A stretch of 64,000 nt of DNA from Gammaproteobacteria bacterium (GCA_002746645.1 PDPU01000033.1:1-64000); one strand, 5' to 3'. Counted from the stretch's first letter, positions 19,764 through 31,435 are shown. Numbers and translations: made by a program. The notes: generated by a model not told the origin, from the sequence alone.

Positions 19764-19961
19764 CTTCGGGTGCCCCGCAATACGCAGCGTCACCGGCAAG
19801 TCGGCGGCGAGTGCTTTTCGAGGATGGATCAGTGACGCGGCCGTCGGTCGAGGGCGGCTTGCTGCTGTTGCGTGTTGCGGCTGTTCGTCTTGCGAACTGC
19901 CTCCAGCTGCTGCCGAATCAGGGAATCCGCATCATCGCCACCGACCGGTTCTGTTCCGAGG

Positions 19962-20054
19962 TGGCGGAGAGAGAGGGATTCGAACCCTCGATGGAGCTTT
20001 CAACCCCATACTCCCTTAGCAGGGGAGCGCCTTCAGCCACTCGGCCACCTCTCC
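19962..20054 (-). tRNA. tRNA-Ser (anticodon GCT), 3' CCA encoded
   Basis: Reverse complement GGAGAGGTGGCCGAG...CCCCTGCTAAGGGAG...GGGTTCGAATCCCTCTCTCTCCGCCA with long variable arm. Confidence 0.93.
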
Positions 20055-20099
20055 GTATCGGGATGCTGTTGCTTCAGCCGAACTGGCCTCGGCCGGAAA

Positions 20100-20176
20100 T
20101 GGCGCGCCCGGAAGGATTCGAACCTCCGACCGCCTGGTTCGTAGCCAGGTACTCTATCCAGCTGAGCTACGGGCGC
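20100..20176 (-). tRNA. tRNA-Arg (anticodon ACG), 3' CCA encoded
   Basis: Reverse complement GCGCCCGTAGCTCAGCTGGATAGAGTACCTGGCTACGAACCAGGCGGTCGGAGGTTCGAATCCTTCCGGGCGCGCCA. Confidence 0.96.
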
Positions 20177-20275
20177 GTAGTTCCCAAGACGGGAATTATG
20201 GCGGCAGTTGCCGCCGGCGTCAAGCGAAATTCGCCCCTGATTTTCGCTTGCGCCTTTGCCGAGATGATCCGGGCG

Positions 20276-20506
20276 TCAGCCCTCGGCGGCTTCGAGTCGC
20301 GTCACGTTCGCGGGCATCTCTTCAGGTGATCCGAGTTCGTCCTGTTCGCGCTGGATGCGCTCGTACACTTCTTCACGATGCACGGCAACCTCGCGTGGTG
20401 CATTCACACCGATACGTACCTGATTACCCTTGACACCCAGCACGGTGACCGTCACTTCATCACCGATCATCAAGGTTTCGCCGACTCGTCGAGTCAATAT
20501 GAGCAT
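20276..20506 (-). CDS. csrA: Carbon storage regulator CsrA
   Basis: [52 protein letters not shown]. Confidence 0.98.
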   Translation of the reverse strand: MLILTRRVGETLMIGDEVTVTVLGVKGNQVRIGVNAPREVAVHREEVYERIQREQDELGSPEEMPANVTRLEAAEG

Positions 20507-20845
20507 AGTGGTCTGTCCTCACGTCACGCCAGAGGAGCACTCGGCTCCTGCCACGGCAGTTCCTGGTTTTTCCTGCCGACAGAACTGTGCGTCTGTCGAC
20601 AGTACGTGGGATTATGTCGACGAATATGTGATCGAAGTGGCACCCAAGCAGATATGCTGAAATGTTTTACATTCCACCACTGTTGGCTGCTGATTTCGTG
20701 CTTCGACTGTGCATTCAAGGCCGTCAGAAGTGACTTTTACGCCAGAGTATTGACAAATTGCAAACGAAGGTGACAAGGTCGATGACCAGTCTTGACTGGC
20801 TCGATTGATGCGTGGCAGAAATCCGGAGGCTCGGGGATCTGTCGA

Positions 20846-22096
20846 TCAGTTGAATTCGGTCACGACCTGCTCATCGGCCAGCTCGAATTCCTCGTGCAGT
20901 GAGCGAACGCCGAGCTCGGTGTATTTCTCGTCGATGACGACGGAGATCTTGATTTCCGAGGTGGCGATCATCCGGAGGTTGATGCCCGCATCGGAGAGCG
21001 CCTTGAACATGCGACTGGCGATGCCCGCGTGCGAACGCATGCCCACACCCACGATCGAGAGCTTGGTGATGCGGTCGTCTCCCGAGACGGTCTTGGCACC
21101 GATATCCTGCTGATGGGTGGTCAGGTAGTCGATGACACGCTTGTAATCGTCGCGATGTACCGTGAAGGTGAAATCGGTCGTGCCGTCGGCACCGATGTTC
21201 TGGATGATCATGTCGACCTCGATGTTGAGCTCGGCAATCGGCCCCAGGATCGCAAAGGCGGTACCCGGCTTGTCGACGACGCCCGTGACCGTGACCTGGG
21301 CTTCGCTACGGTTGATGGCAATACCGGATACCAGCGCATTCTCCATGTCGTTGTCCTCGTTGTCCAAAGTGATAAGAGTGCCGGGGCCGGGCTCGAAGGT
21401 CGAGAGCACGCGGAGTGGCACGCGCCACTTGCCGGCAAATTCCACGGCGCGGATCTGCAGTACCTTCGAGCCGAGACTGGCGAGTTCGAGCATTTCCTCG
21501 AACGTGATGCTGTCAAGACGACGCGCGCGTGATTCGACCCGCGGATCGGTGGTGTAGACGCCATCGACGTCGGTGTAGATCTGGCACTCGTCGGCCTCGA
21601 GGGCCGCGGCGAGGGCGACTGCCGAGGTATCGGAGCCACCACGACCGAGCGTGGTGATGTCGCCCTTGTCATCGACACCCTGAAAGCCTGCAACCACCAC
21701 CACGCGACCGGCGTCGACGTCGCCACGAATGCGCTCGGGATCGATCGATTCGATACGCGCCTTGCCGTGACTGTCGTCGGTACGGATCGGCACCTGAAAA
21801 CCCGTGTAGGACACGGCATCGACACCGAGTTCCTTGAGTGCCATGACGAGAAGCGCGATCGTCACCTGCTCGCCGGTCGCAAGCAACACGTCGAGTTCGC
21901 GCACGTCGACAACGCCGCTTTTCGAGATTTCGCGCGCGTAGCCAACGAGCTTGTCGGTCTCACCCGACATCGCCGACAGCACCACGACCAGCCTGTCGCC
22001 AGCCTCATGCGCCGATTTCAGTTGCAGCGCAACCGCCTGGATGCGTTCGATGCTGCCGACGGAAGTGCCGCCGAATTTCTTGACGAGAAAAGCCAC
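20846..22096 (-). CDS. lysC: Aspartate kinase
   Basis: LVKKFGGTSVGSIERIQAVA...GRGGSDTSAVALAAALEADECQIYTDVDGVYTTDPR, two ACT domains; likely GTG start at 22096. Confidence 0.95.
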   Translation of the reverse strand: MAFLVKKFGGTSVGSIERIQAVALQLKSAHEAGDRLVVVLSAMSGETDKLVGYAREISKSGVVDVRELDVLLATGEQVTIALLVMALKELGVDAVSYTGFQVPIRTDDSHGKARIESIDPERIRGDVDAGRVVVVAGFQGVDDKGDITTLGRGGSDTSAVALAAALEADECQIYTDVDGVYTTDPRVESRARRLDSITFEEMLELASLGSKVLQIRAVEFAGKWRVPLRVLSTFEPGPGTLITLDNEDNDMENALVSGIAINRSEAQVTVTGVVDKPGTAFAILGPIAELNIEVDMIIQNIGADGTTDFTFTVHRDDYKRVIDYLTTHQQDIGAKTVSGDDRITKLSIVGVGMRSHAGIASRMFKALSDAGINLRMIATSEIKISVVIDEKYTELGVRSLHEEFELADEQVVTEFN

Positions 22097-22199
22097 TTCC
22101 CGATGCCCTGCCCTGTCTGGATGTTCTGATGAAGAAGGATTGAATGCGTGGTGTGCCGAAACCTCTGCGGACGATGACGACAACGAGCCCGAGTGGCGC

Positions 22200-24833
22200 T
22201 CAACCAAGCTGCTCGCCGAGCCATGCGCGTGCCTTGTCGAAGGCAGCATCGATACCGGCGAGCGACTCCGCCCCACCCTGCGCCATCGCGGGTTTGCCGC
22301 CACCACGACCACCGAGTTCGCCGGCAACGAGTTTCAGCAGATCACCGGCACTGATCGATGACTGCAGGGGCTCGGCCACGGTGGCGATGAGAGCGGCCTT
22401 GCCGCCGTGCTCACTGGCCAGCAGCAGCACGCTGTTGTCGATCTTCTGGCGAAGCTCGTCGGCGAGTGTTCTGAGTGCCTTTGCGTCAGCATCGGGCACT
22501 GCCTTCAGAAGTACGTTTGCCGTGCCGATGCCGATGGCCTCGCTGGCGAATTCACCGCTTGCGCTCGCGGCAAGGCGCGACTGGAGCTGCTCGATCTGGC
22601 GTGCCAGTTCGCGATTCTCGCGCTGCAACTGCTCGACCTTCTGCAATACCTGCCCGCGCGGGGCATGGAGCGCCTCGGCCACGTGCTGGAGTTCGCTGTC
22701 GGTACCCTGAGCATGTGCAAGTGCAGCATCGCCGCTGATCGCCTCGATGCGACGGACACCGGCAGAAATGCCACCTTCGGACACGACGCGCACGGCGCCG
22801 AGATCGCCCGTGGCCGCCACATGCGTGCCGCCACACAGCTCGACCGAACGATCACCGAGCTTGACCACACGCACCTCGTCACCGTATTTCTCGCCGAAGA
22901 GAGCCATGGCGCCCATGGCGAGCGCCTCATCGAGGCTCATGACCTGCGTCTCGCAGGGGCTGTTGGCGCGCACCTCGCGATCGACCCAGCGTTCGATGGC
23001 CTGCATGTCGGTCTCGCTGACGGCGCCCTCGTGCGAGAAGTCGAAACGGAGGTACTGGTCGTTGACCAGCGAACCACGCTGCTCGACGTGCGAGCCGAGC
23101 ACGTCGCGAAGCGCACCGTGCAGCAGGTGCGTGGCCGAATGATTGCGGCGGATACCGGCACGGCGTGTCTCGTCGATGATGGCGAACACCTCGTCACCGA
23201 CCGCAAGGTGCCCGCTGTCGAGTACACCGGCGTGCGCAATCGCCTGACGCATCTTCTGGGTATCGGCCACATCGAAGGTGGATTCGGCGGTCTCTTCGCT
23301 GCCGCCGACCAGCAGACGCCCCGTATCACCCACCTGACCACCCGATTCACCGTAGAACGGCGTCCGGTCGAGGATGACCCAGGCGCTCTGCCCGGGTTCG
23401 ATGCTCGGCACCGATTCGCCGTGCACGAAGAGTTCGGTGACCTTCGCACTGGCGCGCGTCTCGCTGTAGCCGAGAAATTCGCTCACCGACTCCGGTACGA
23501 AGTCCGCCGTCGTTGCCGCGAAGTGACTGGCGGCCCGCGCCCGTTCGCGCTGCGCCTGCATGTGCTCCTCGAAACCCTCCATGTCGAGTTCGAGCCCGCG
23601 CTCGCGGGCGATGTCGGCGGTGAGGTCGGCCGGGAAGCCGTAGGTATCGTAGAGGCGGAAGATGACCTCACCCGGGAGGATCCTGCCCCCGCCGAGCTTT
23701 GCGACCTCCTCCTCGAGAATGCCGAGCCCCGAGGCCAGAGTGGCCGCAAAGCGCTTTTCTTCCTTGAGAAGCTGCGCCTTGACCTCCCCTTCAGCCGCAG
23801 CCAGTTCCGGAAAGGCCGCGCCCATTTCGGCCACGAGCGCCGGCACCAGCGCATGGAAAAAGGGCTTGTCGGCACCGAGCTTGTGCCCGTGACGAGAGGC
23901 GCGGCGAATGATGCGCCGGAGCACGTAACCACGTCCCTCGTTCGAGGGCAGCACGCCATCACAGATGAGAAAGGCGCAGGAGCGGAGGTGATCGGCGATG
24001 ACACGCAACGAGGGCGAGTCGAGGTTTTCGACACCGAGTTCGGCAGCCGCCGCCTTGATGAGCCTCGCGAACAGGTCGATCTCGTAGTTCGAATGCACGT
24101 GCTGAAGCACGGCGGCAATGCGCTCGAGGCCCATGCCGGTATCGACGCAGGGTTCGGGCAGCGGCGTCATGGTGCCATCGGCCGACCGGTCGAACTGCAT
24201 GAAGACGAGGTTCCAGATTTCGATGTAGCGATCGCCGTCTTCGTCTGGCGATCCCGGAGGGCCGCCCGGGACATCGGGACCGTGGTCATAGAAGATTTCC
24301 GAGCAGGGACCACAGGGGCCGGTATCACCCATCATCCAGAAGTTGTCTGCCGCACCGATGCGCACGACGCGCTCGGCCGGCACGCCGATATCCTCGAGCC
24401 AGATGGCTTCGGCCTCGTCGTCTTCCTCGAAGATCGTGACCCAGAGTCTGTCCTGCGGCAGCCCGAGTTCCACCGTGAGGAATTCCCAGGCGAAGCGGAT
24501 GGCGTCCTTCTTGAAGTAGTCGCCGAAGCTGAAATTGCCCAGCATCTCGAAGAAGGTGTGATGCCGCGCGGTATAGCCGACGTTGTCGAGGTCGTTGTGC
24601 TTGCCGCCCGCGCGTACGCAGCGCTGCGAGGTGACCGCGCGCTTGTAGTCACGCACCTCCTCGCCCGTGAAGACGTCCTTGAACTGCACCATGCCCGCAT
24701 TGGTGAAGAGGAGCGTCCTGTCGTTGCCGGGCACGAGCGAACTCGATGGCACGATACGGTGCCCGTGCGCCTCGAAATAGGACAGGAAGCGATCACGAAT
24801 GTCGGAGGTGGTGACCGGAAGCGAGGTACTCAT
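22200..24833 (-). CDS. alaS: Alanyl-tRNA synthetase
   Basis: SDIRDRFLSYFEAHGHRIVPSSSLVPGNDRTLLFTNAGMVQFKDVFTG; NHSATHLLHGALRDVLG; VELCGGTHV. Confidence 0.98.
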   Translation of the reverse strand: MSTSLPVTTSDIRDRFLSYFEAHGHRIVPSSSLVPGNDRTLLFTNAGMVQFKDVFTGEEVRDYKRAVTSQRCVRAGGKHNDLDNVGYTARHHTFFEMLGNFSFGDYFKKDAIRFAWEFLTVELGLPQDRLWVTIFEEDDEAEAIWLEDIGVPAERVVRIGAADNFWMMGDTGPCGPCSEIFYDHGPDVPGGPPGSPDEDGDRYIEIWNLVFMQFDRSADGTMTPLPEPCVDTGMGLERIAAVLQHVHSNYEIDLFARLIKAAAAELGVENLDSPSLRVIADHLRSCAFLICDGVLPSNEGRGYVLRRIIRRASRHGHKLGADKPFFHALVPALVAEMGAAFPELAAAEGEVKAQLLKEEKRFAATLASGLGILEEEVAKLGGGRILPGEVIFRLYDTYGFPADLTADIARERGLELDMEGFEEHMQAQRERARAASHFAATTADFVPESVSEFLGYSETRASAKVTELFVHGESVPSIEPGQSAWVILDRTPFYGESGGQVGDTGRLLVGGSEETAESTFDVADTQKMRQAIAHAGVLDSGHLAVGDEVFAIIDETRRAGIRRNHSATHLLHGALRDVLGSHVEQRGSLVNDQYLRFDFSHEGAVSETDMQAIERWVDREVRANSPCETQVMSLDEALAMGAMALFGEKYGDEVRVVKLGDRSVELCGGTHVAATGDLGAVRVVSEGGISAGVRRIEAISGDAALAHAQGTDSELQHVAEALHAPRGQVLQKVEQLQRENRELARQIEQLQSRLAASASGEFASEAIGIGTANVLLKAVPDADAKALRTLADELRQKIDNSVLLLASEHGGKAALIATVAEPLQSSISAGDLLKLVAGELGGRGGGKPAMAQGGAESLAGIDAAFDKARAWLGEQLG

Positions 24834-24878
24834 GAGAGGGCGCTGGAACTGTCGGGAAAAACATTTCATTATAGCGCG

Positions 24879-25478
24879 TCATGGCGCGTCTTCGATGGCG
24901 GCACGCGCCGTACGCTGCGCCACATCGGCCGCACGCCGCGCCGTGGCCGAATCGAAACCGCGGGCCCGGAGAAAGCGTGCCTGTCGGGCGCGTTCACGCT
25001 GTTCGCCACTGGCGAGTTCGGCATCCGAGAACCGCCGTTGCAGGGCCTCGGTGGCATTTCCGACCCAGTCTTCCTGACCCAGTTCGTCAAGCGCGTCGCG
25101 CTGCAACTCGCTGTCGATGCCGCGTTCACCGAGCTTCGCGCGGATGGCGAGCGGTCCGTAGCCCTTGTCGCGTCGCTGTTCGGCCAGTGAAGCAGCGTAA
25201 CGCGCGTCGTTCAGGTAACCGGCCTCGACCAGCGCGTCGAGCACGGCTTCGATGACCTCGGCCAGCGTTTCGGCATCGATTTCCGCCACGCCGGCGCCGG
25301 ATTCGAGCTCACTCGCCCGCCGGTTGCGGCGCTTGCGGCCGGACGCCTGCGGACGTGAGAGCTTGCGGGTGAGTTCGGCGCGGGAGTGATCGCGCCGCGC
25401 AAGCAGGCGCACGGCGCGATCATGCAGGCTGCGATACAGCGATGAATCAGGCGTCTTCAGCGAGCGCAGCCTCGGCAT
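24879..25478 (-). CDS. recX: Regulatory protein RecX
   Basis: [21 protein letters not shown]...[39 protein letters not shown]; overlaps recA end. Confidence 0.92.
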   Translation of the reverse strand: MPRLRSLKTPDSSLYRSLHDRAVRLLARRDHSRAELTRKLSRPQASGRKRRNRRASELESGAGVAEIDAETLAEVIEAVLDALVEAGYLNDARYAASLAEQRRDKGYGPLAIRAKLGERGIDSELQRDALDELGQEDWVGNATEALQRRFSDAELASGEQRERARQARFLRARGFDSATARRAADVAQRTARAAIEDAP

Positions 25479-26493
25479 CGTCCTGTTCGGATGCCGCATC
25501 CGCCTTGCTCAGCAGTTTGGCGCGGAGCTTCTGCTCGATGTCATTGGCGATATCGGGGTTTTCCCTGAGGAAGTTGCGCACGTTTTCCTTTCCCTGGCCG
25601 ATGCGATCGCCGTTGTAGCTGTACCAGGCGCCCGCCTTGTCGACGAAGCCATGCTGCACGCCGAGATTGATGAGTTCCCCTTCGCGCGAGCTGCCTTCGC
25701 CGTAGAGAATCTCGAACTCGGTCTGGCGGAAGGGGGGGGCCATCTTGTTCTTGACCACCTTGACGCGCGTTTCGTTGCCGATGATTTCATCGCCCCGCTT
25801 GATGCCGCCGATGCGGCGAATGTCCATGCGCACCGATGAATAGAACTTCAGCGCGTTGCCGCCCGTGGTGGTTTCGGGGCTGCCGAACATGACGCCGATC
25901 TTCATGCGGATCTGGTTGATGAAGATGACGAGCGTGTTGGTACGCTTGATGTTGCCGGTGAGCTTGCGCAGCGCCTGTGACATCAGCCGCGCATGCAGAC
26001 CGACATGGGAATCACCCATGTCGCCTTCGATTTCGGCTTTCGGCGTCAGCGCGGCAACCGAATCGACGACGATGATGTCGACGGCGCTCGACCGCACCAG
26101 CATGTCGACGATTTCCAGTGCCTGATCACCCGTGTCCGGCTGGGAGATGAGGAGATCGTCGACGTTGACGCCGAGCTTTCCGGCGTATTCGGGGTCGAGA
26201 GCGTGCTCGGCATCGACAAACGCCGCGGTGCCACCGGTTTTCTGGCACTCCGCAACGACCTGCAGCGCCATGGTGGTCTTGCCCGAGGATTCAGGGCCAT
26301 AGATTTCGCAGATGCGTCCGCGCGGCAGGCCGCCGATGCCGAGTGCGATGTCCAGCCCCAGCGAGCCGGTGGAAATGACGTCGATGTCACGCAGTATGGC
26401 GGAATCGCCCATGCGCATGATGGTGCCCTTGCCGAACTGCTTCTCGATCTGCCCGAGGGCGGCGGCAAGCGCCTTCTGCTTGTTGTTGTCCAC
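25447..26493 (-). CDS. recA: Recombinase RecA
   Basis: [29 protein letters not shown]...[21 protein letters not shown]; likely GTG start. Confidence 0.98.
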   Translation of the reverse strand: MDNNKQKALAAALGQIEKQFGKGTIMRMGDSAILRDIDVISTGSLGLDIALGIGGLPRGRICEIYGPESSGKTTMALQVVAECQKTGGTAAFVDAEHALDPEYAGKLGVNVDDLLISQPDTGDQALEIVDMLVRSSAVDIIVVDSVAALTPKAEIEGDMGDSHVGLHARLMSQALRKLTGNIKRTNTLVIFINQIRMKIGVMFGSPETTTGGNALKFYSSVRMDIRRIGGIKRGDEIIGNETRVKVVKNKMAPPFRQTEFEILYGEGSSREGELINLGVQHGFVDKAGAWYSYNGDRIGQGKENVRNFLRENPDIANDIEQKLRAKLLSKADAASEQDDAEAALAEDA

Positions 26494-26697
26494 TGTTGCG
26501 TTCTCCTTGGTGAGTGGTAATGCGACCAGCGACATCCGTGACCGTGTCGCGCAGAGGCATTGTCTCACAGGAAAACAGTGGGAGCACTGTATAGACTGTA
26601 AATGGAATCAGACAGGCATGCAGGCCACACACCTGTCGAACGGCAGCAGTGACGGAAACCGCGCCCGGACGCCGCCGGGAAGGAATAGGATGCCGCG

Positions 26698-27129
26698 TCA
26701 GTCGCCTTCGGCCATGCAACGATCGAAGCTTCCCGCCTCGAGCTTCTCCCGTTCGCGGCACAGGGTCTCGATTTCGGCCTCGACCTCCGACTGCTTGCGC
26801 ACCTTCTTGTCGATCCGTTCACGCACGGCCGCTTCCTTCCTGCGCGTCTCTTCGAGGCTCTCCTCGACTTCGGCCAGTGCTGCCTTCTGTTCGGCCAGCA
26901 GCTTTTCGAGTTCCTCGACACTGAGTTCGCCGGGGGCTTCGCGTCCGGCCGCGCCGAGAGCGTCGAGTTCATCGGACACGGCATCGAGCGACATGCCCTC
27001 GGACGCGCCTTCGGCCTTGCCGGTACCGTCGGTATCGCCATCGCTCTGCGCAACTGCGGTGGCAGAGAACAGGATCGCACCCAGCAACAGGCCGGAGGCA
27101 GGCAGAATCGTGGCAGGGATACGCATCAT
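26698..27129 (-). CDS. Small exported coiled-coil protein of unknown function
   Basis: Signal peptide MMRIPATILPASGLLLGAILFSATAVAQ, then Glu/Lys-rich heptad-like helix ELEKLLAEQKAALAEVEESLEETRRKEAAVRERI. Confidence 0.6.
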   Translation of the reverse strand: MMRIPATILPASGLLLGAILFSATAVAQSDGDTDGTGKAEGASEGMSLDAVSDELDALGAAGREAPGELSVEELEKLLAEQKAALAEVEESLEETRRKEAAVRERIDKKVRKQSEVEAEIETLCREREKLEAGSFDRCMAEGD

Positions 27130-27139
27130 GGTGAAGCTG

Positions 27140-27730
27140 TCAGTCCGTTGGGTTGTCAACTCGGATGATCGTACCATGCAAGGTTGCTGCCACTGCCTGT
27201 CGTCGTACCGCCGCACGATTGCCGTCGAAACGGAACAGCGCCGCACTGCTCTGCATCTCGCCATTGCGGTGCGGCCAGCGCCACCCCACCCAGACGCTGC
27301 CCACGGGTTTGCCGGGCACCGCCCCGCCGGGGCCGGCGATGCCACTGACGGCCACGGCAACATCCGCTGCGGCCTTCCCGGCGGCGCCTTCGAGCATCTC
27401 GAGCACCACCGCGTCGCTGACCGCCCCATGCCGTTCGAGGGTATCCATCCCGACCCCGAGCAACTGCTGCTTGGCGGTATTGGCGTAGGTCACGAAGCCC
27501 TGCTCGAACCATTCCGAGCTGCCGGCCACCGCCGTGATGGCGCCGGCGACGAGACCGCCCGTGCACGATTCGGCCGTGGTGATGGTGAAACCCCGCGCCT
27601 GCAGGCACTGACCGAGTGCCAGCGACAGTGCCTCGATGGCCGCATCGTCGATCACCCTGCCGGCAGCGACGCCTGCATCGACGACCCTGCCCTCGATGTC
27701 CGTGTACCGGGCCTGTGTCTGATCATTCAT
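27140..27730 (-). CDS. pncC: Nicotinamide-nucleotide amidase, CinA C-terminal domain (PncC-like)
   Basis: ALGQCLQARGFTITTAESCTGGLVAGAITAVAGSSEWFEQGFVTYANTAKQQLLGV...AVSGIAGPGGAVPGKPVGSVWVG. Confidence 0.92.
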   Translation of the reverse strand: MNDQTQARYTDIEGRVVDAGVAAGRVIDDAAIEALSLALGQCLQARGFTITTAESCTGGLVAGAITAVAGSSEWFEQGFVTYANTAKQQLLGVGMDTLERHGAVSDAVVLEMLEGAAGKAAADVAVAVSGIAGPGGAVPGKPVGSVWVGWRWPHRNGEMQSSAALFRFDGNRAAVRRQAVAATLHGTIIRVDNPTD

Positions 27731-27797
27731 CAGTGATTGCCTCCGCCACCGGGGGACGTGCTGCCGCACCTCGGCAAGACCTCGTTAAACTGGTGCC

Positions 27798-30524
27798 ATG
27801 GCAACCGGTGACACTCAGACGCCGATGATGCAGCAGTATCTCGGCATCAAGGCGCAATACCCCGATACCCTGCTCTTCTACCGCATGGGTGACTTCTACG
27901 AGCTCTTCCACGACGACGCGAAACGCGCCGCCGAGGTGCTCGACATCACCCTGACCGCGCGGGGCAAGAGCAGCGGCAAGCCGATCCCGATGGCAGGCGT
28001 ACCGTATCACGCGGCCGACAACTACCTTGCGCGGCTCGTCAGACAGGGGCTGTCGGTGGCGATCTGCGAACAGACCGGAGACGTCAACGCGAAAGGACCG
28101 GTCAGGCGCGAGGTGGTGCGCGTGGTCACCCCGGGCACGCTCACCGAGGAAAACCTGCTCGATGCCGGGCGCAGTGCCTACCTCGTGGCCCTCGCCGAGA
28201 GCGGGGGCAGCGATCATCGGGTAGCCCTCGCCGCGCTTGATGTCGCCGCAGGCGACCTTGCCGTCATGGAACCCGCCACCCGCGAGGACCTCGTCGCCGA
28301 GATCGCGCGCCTCGCTCCCGCCGAACTGCTCGTTGCCGAAGGCAGCGCTTTCGCAAGCCTCCCCGGCAACCATGTCGTGACCACGCGCGCGCCGTGGCTG
28401 TTCGAACCCGGCGCGGCCAGAAAGCTCCTGCTCGAGCATTTCCGGGTACAGAGCCTCGAAGCCTTCGGCGTCGAAGAGCGACCACTGGCACTCACCGCGG
28501 CAGCGGTCGCACTCGGTTACGCGCGCGAAACCCACTGCGGACGTCTGGCACAGGTGACGGCCCTCAGATTCGAGAAACCCTCCGACACCATTCTGCTCGA
28601 CCCCGGTACGCGTCGCCACCTGGAACTGGTCGAGAGCCAGAGTGGCGATCAAAAGCATACGCTTGCGGGTGTCATCGACCGTACCGCCAGTCCGCTCGGC
28701 GCGCGCCGTCTGCGCCGCTGGCTGACGCAGCCACTGCGCTCGCGGCCGCTGATCCACGAACGCCAGGAGCAGATCGCCGCCATCATGACCCTGTCGCTGA
28801 CAGAGGCCGTGCGCGACGAACTCGCTCGCATCCACGATCTCGAGCGCATCGTCACGCGTATCCAGAATGGCTCGGCCAACCCCCGCGAACTTGACCGCGT
28901 CCGTCTGAGCCTCGAGCGCCTGCCCGAACTCCTCGCGCTGTTCACACCCGCTCGTGACGGCGCGGCCCATGCCCTCGAGCCCTTGCTGGCAACACTCGCG
29001 ACGCCGGTCGAGGCCGCGGCACTCATCGGCCATGCGATCGTCGACAATCCACCCGTGGTACTGCGAGAAGGCGGCGTGATTGCCGACGGGCATGACGCCG
29101 AACTCGACGAACTGCGCTCGCTCGGCGGCGACGCGAAGGCCTTTCTCGAAGCGCTCGAACAGCGCGAACGCGAAGCCACGGGCATCAGCTCGCTCAAAGT
29201 CGGCTACAACCGCGTGCACGGCTTCTACATCGAGACTTCGCGTCAGCAGGCAGCGCCCGAACACTACATCCGTCGGCAGACGCTCAAGAATACCGAGCGC
29301 TACATCACGCCGGAACTGAAAGCCCACGAAGACAAGGTGCTCGGTGCGCGCGAGAAGTCACTGGCGCGCGAGAGGCAGCTCTTCGCGGCCCTGCTCGACG
29401 CCCTCGCGCCGGAGCTGCCGCAGCTCCGTGCCATTGCCGACGCCCTCGCCTCGCTCGATGTGCTCAACAGCTTCGCCATCGTCGCAGACGCCCACGACTG
29501 GTGCCGTCCGCGCCTCGACGACACACCCGGCATGGCCATCGAGGACGGACGGCACCCGGTGGTCGAGGCCCTGATCGACGAACCTTTCGTCGCCAACCCC
29601 CTGCACCTCGACGACAACCGGCGCATGCTGCTCGTGACGGGCCCGAACATGGGTGGTAAATCCACCTTCATGCGCCAGAATGCGCTGATTGCATTGCTGG
29701 CCCATACCGGCAGCCACGTTCCGGCAAGCGCGGCGCGAATCGGACCGATCGACCGGATCTTCACGCGCATCGGCGCCTCCGATGATCTCGCGCGCGGTCA
29801 GTCGACCTTCATGGTGGAGATGATCGAAGCAGCCAACATCCTGCGCAACGCCACCGCAGACTCGCTGGTGCTCATGGACGAGATCGGGCGTGGCACCAGC
29901 ACCTGGGATGGCCTCGCCCTTGCCTGGGCCTGTGCCGAACATCTTGCCAGCAACAACCGGGCACTGTGTCTGTTTGCCACGCACTACTTCGAACTGACCG
30001 AACTCGCCGACAGCCACGAGGCCATCGACAACGTGCACCTCGACGCAGTCGAACACGAGGGGCGCATCATCTTCATGCACAGCATCCGCACCGGCGCCAC
30101 CAACCGCAGCTATGGCCTCCAGGTGGCGGAGCTCGCAGGCCTTCCGGATTCAGCCCTGCAATACGCCCGAGAACGGCTTGAGCTACTGGAATCCCGTACA
30201 GATACTGCCGGTATCGTCAATGCGCGCCCGCCAGGCAGCCACGAAGCGCACGCCGCGTCGCCCGGCATGGACGACAAGCAGCCGTTTCCTGACCTTGCAG
30301 CCGACAACGCAGCACCAGGGCACAACACCGGCGCAACGGTGGAACCGGCCCGGGCAGCTTCGCCGCAGCTCGATCTCTTTGCCGTCGAAGGCGCACTGGC
30401 ACGTTACCTCGCCGAGATCGCGCTCGACGACACCACCCCGCGGGAAGCCATCGAGCACCTCTACCGCCTCCGCCAGCTCGCCGAACCCACGGCACCGGCA
30501 GCGCATGCTACCTTTGCCTCATGA
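27798..30524 (+). CDS. mutS: DNA mismatch repair protein MutS
   Basis: [66 protein letters not shown]. Confidence 0.98.
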   Translation: MATGDTQTPMMQQYLGIKAQYPDTLLFYRMGDFYELFHDDAKRAAEVLDITLTARGKSSGKPIPMAGVPYHAADNYLARLVRQGLSVAICEQTGDVNAKGPVRREVVRVVTPGTLTEENLLDAGRSAYLVALAESGGSDHRVALAALDVAAGDLAVMEPATREDLVAEIARLAPAELLVAEGSAFASLPGNHVVTTRAPWLFEPGAARKLLLEHFRVQSLEAFGVEERPLALTAAAVALGYARETHCGRLAQVTALRFEKPSDTILLDPGTRRHLELVESQSGDQKHTLAGVIDRTASPLGARRLRRWLTQPLRSRPLIHERQEQIAAIMTLSLTEAVRDELARIHDLERIVTRIQNGSANPRELDRVRLSLERLPELLALFTPARDGAAHALEPLLATLATPVEAAALIGHAIVDNPPVVLREGGVIADGHDAELDELRSLGGDAKAFLEALEQREREATGISSLKVGYNRVHGFYIETSRQQAAPEHYIRRQTLKNTERYITPELKAHEDKVLGAREKSLARERQLFAALLDALAPELPQLRAIADALASLDVLNSFAIVADAHDWCRPRLDDTPGMAIEDGRHPVVEALIDEPFVANPLHLDDNRRMLLVTGPNMGGKSTFMRQNALIALLAHTGSHVPASAARIGPIDRIFTRIGASDDLARGQSTFMVEMIEAANILRNATADSLVLMDEIGRGTSTWDGLALAWACAEHLASNNRALCLFATHYFELTELADSHEAIDNVHLDAVEHEGRIIFMHSIRTGATNRSYGLQVAELAGLPDSALQYARERLELLESRTDTAGIVNARPPGSHEAHAASPGMDDKQPFPDLAADNAAPGHNTGATVEPARAASPQLDLFAVEGALARYLAEIALDDTTPREAIEHLYRLRQLAEPTAPAAHATFAS

Positions 30525-31381
30525 GTACCTTTTCCCGTGCCGGTTTGATCGTCAAGTTTCATGACGAGAGCGTCGCCAACACACTTGCCGACGTCATCGC
30601 CTGTCTCGAACAGTTCGGCATCGAACCGATGCTGGACAACAGTACGCGTGGCCTTGTCGAAGGTCACGACACCGTCTCGATCAACGAACTCGGCGAAGCC
30701 GCCGACATTGCCATCGTCATCGGTGGCGACGGCACTCTCCTCGCTGCCGCGCGTGCCCTTGTCGATCATCAGGTGCCGATCATCGGCGTCAATCGCGGGC
30801 GCCTCGGTTTTCTTGTCGATGTCTCTCCGGACGAAGGGCTGGAGGTGCTTTCCAACATGCTCAACGGTCAGTACCTTGCCGAGGAGCGCGCCATGCTCGA
30901 TACGCACATCGTACGGGACGGTGAAACCATCAACAGCAGCTACGCCTTCAACGACACCGTGATTCGCGTGCGCGACGTGCTGCAGATCATGGACTTCGAC
31001 GTGATCATCGACGACGTTCTCGTGAATCACCAGCGCGCCGATGGCCTGATCGTGGCAACACCCTCGGGCAGCACCGCCTATTCGCTGTCCAACGGCGGCC
31101 CCATCGTCGGTCCCACGGTGGACGCCTTCATCGTGCAGCCGATCTGCGCCCATACGCTCACGAGCCGCCCACTCATGGTCGATGCGGCGTCGTCACTGCG
31201 CGTGCATCTGTGGGACGACGAAGTCATGCGGGCGCAGGTGGTCTGCGACGGTCAGGTATACATGGACGCAATGCTTGGCGACATGATCGACATCCGCAGA
31301 ATGGACAATCGGGTGACTCTGCTGCATCCCGAAACCTACGACTACCACCGTATCCTCCGGGAAAAGCTGAACTGGGGTTAA
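30521..31381 (+). CDS. nadK: NAD kinase
   Basis: [58 protein letters not shown]. Confidence 0.96.
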   Translation: MSTFSRAGLIVKFHDESVANTLADVIACLEQFGIEPMLDNSTRGLVEGHDTVSINELGEAADIAIVIGGDGTLLAAARALVDHQVPIIGVNRGRLGFLVDVSPDEGLEVLSNMLNGQYLAEERAMLDTHIVRDGETINSSYAFNDTVIRVRDVLQIMDFDVIIDDVLVNHQRADGLIVATPSGSTAYSLSNGGPIVGPTVDAFIVQPICAHTLTSRPLMVDAASSLRVHLWDDEVMRAQVVCDGQVYMDAMLGDMIDIRRMDNRVTLLHPETYDYHRILREKLNWG

Positions 31382-31435
31382 TATCAGCATTCGGAACAAC
31401 CCACCATCGTGAACAGGACAACTGGAGACAAGGGA

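Noticed and set aside
19820-19960. Possible second IS fragment or gene end (GGLLLLR on +; SLIRQQLEAVRKTNSRNTQQQQAALDRR on -) between LysR and tRNA-Ser
   Set aside because: Too short and low-complexity to assign to any family.
19757-20329. 190-aa ORF running across tRNA-Ser and tRNA-Arg
   Set aside because: Overlaps two well-formed tRNA genes; spurious.
22407-25190. 927-aa ORF antisense to alaS
   Set aside because: High-GC antisense frame shadow; alaS on the other strand has clear conserved motifs along the whole length.
27723-29327. 534-aa ORF antisense to mutS
   Set aside because: Antisense shadow of a conserved gene; no recognisable domain.
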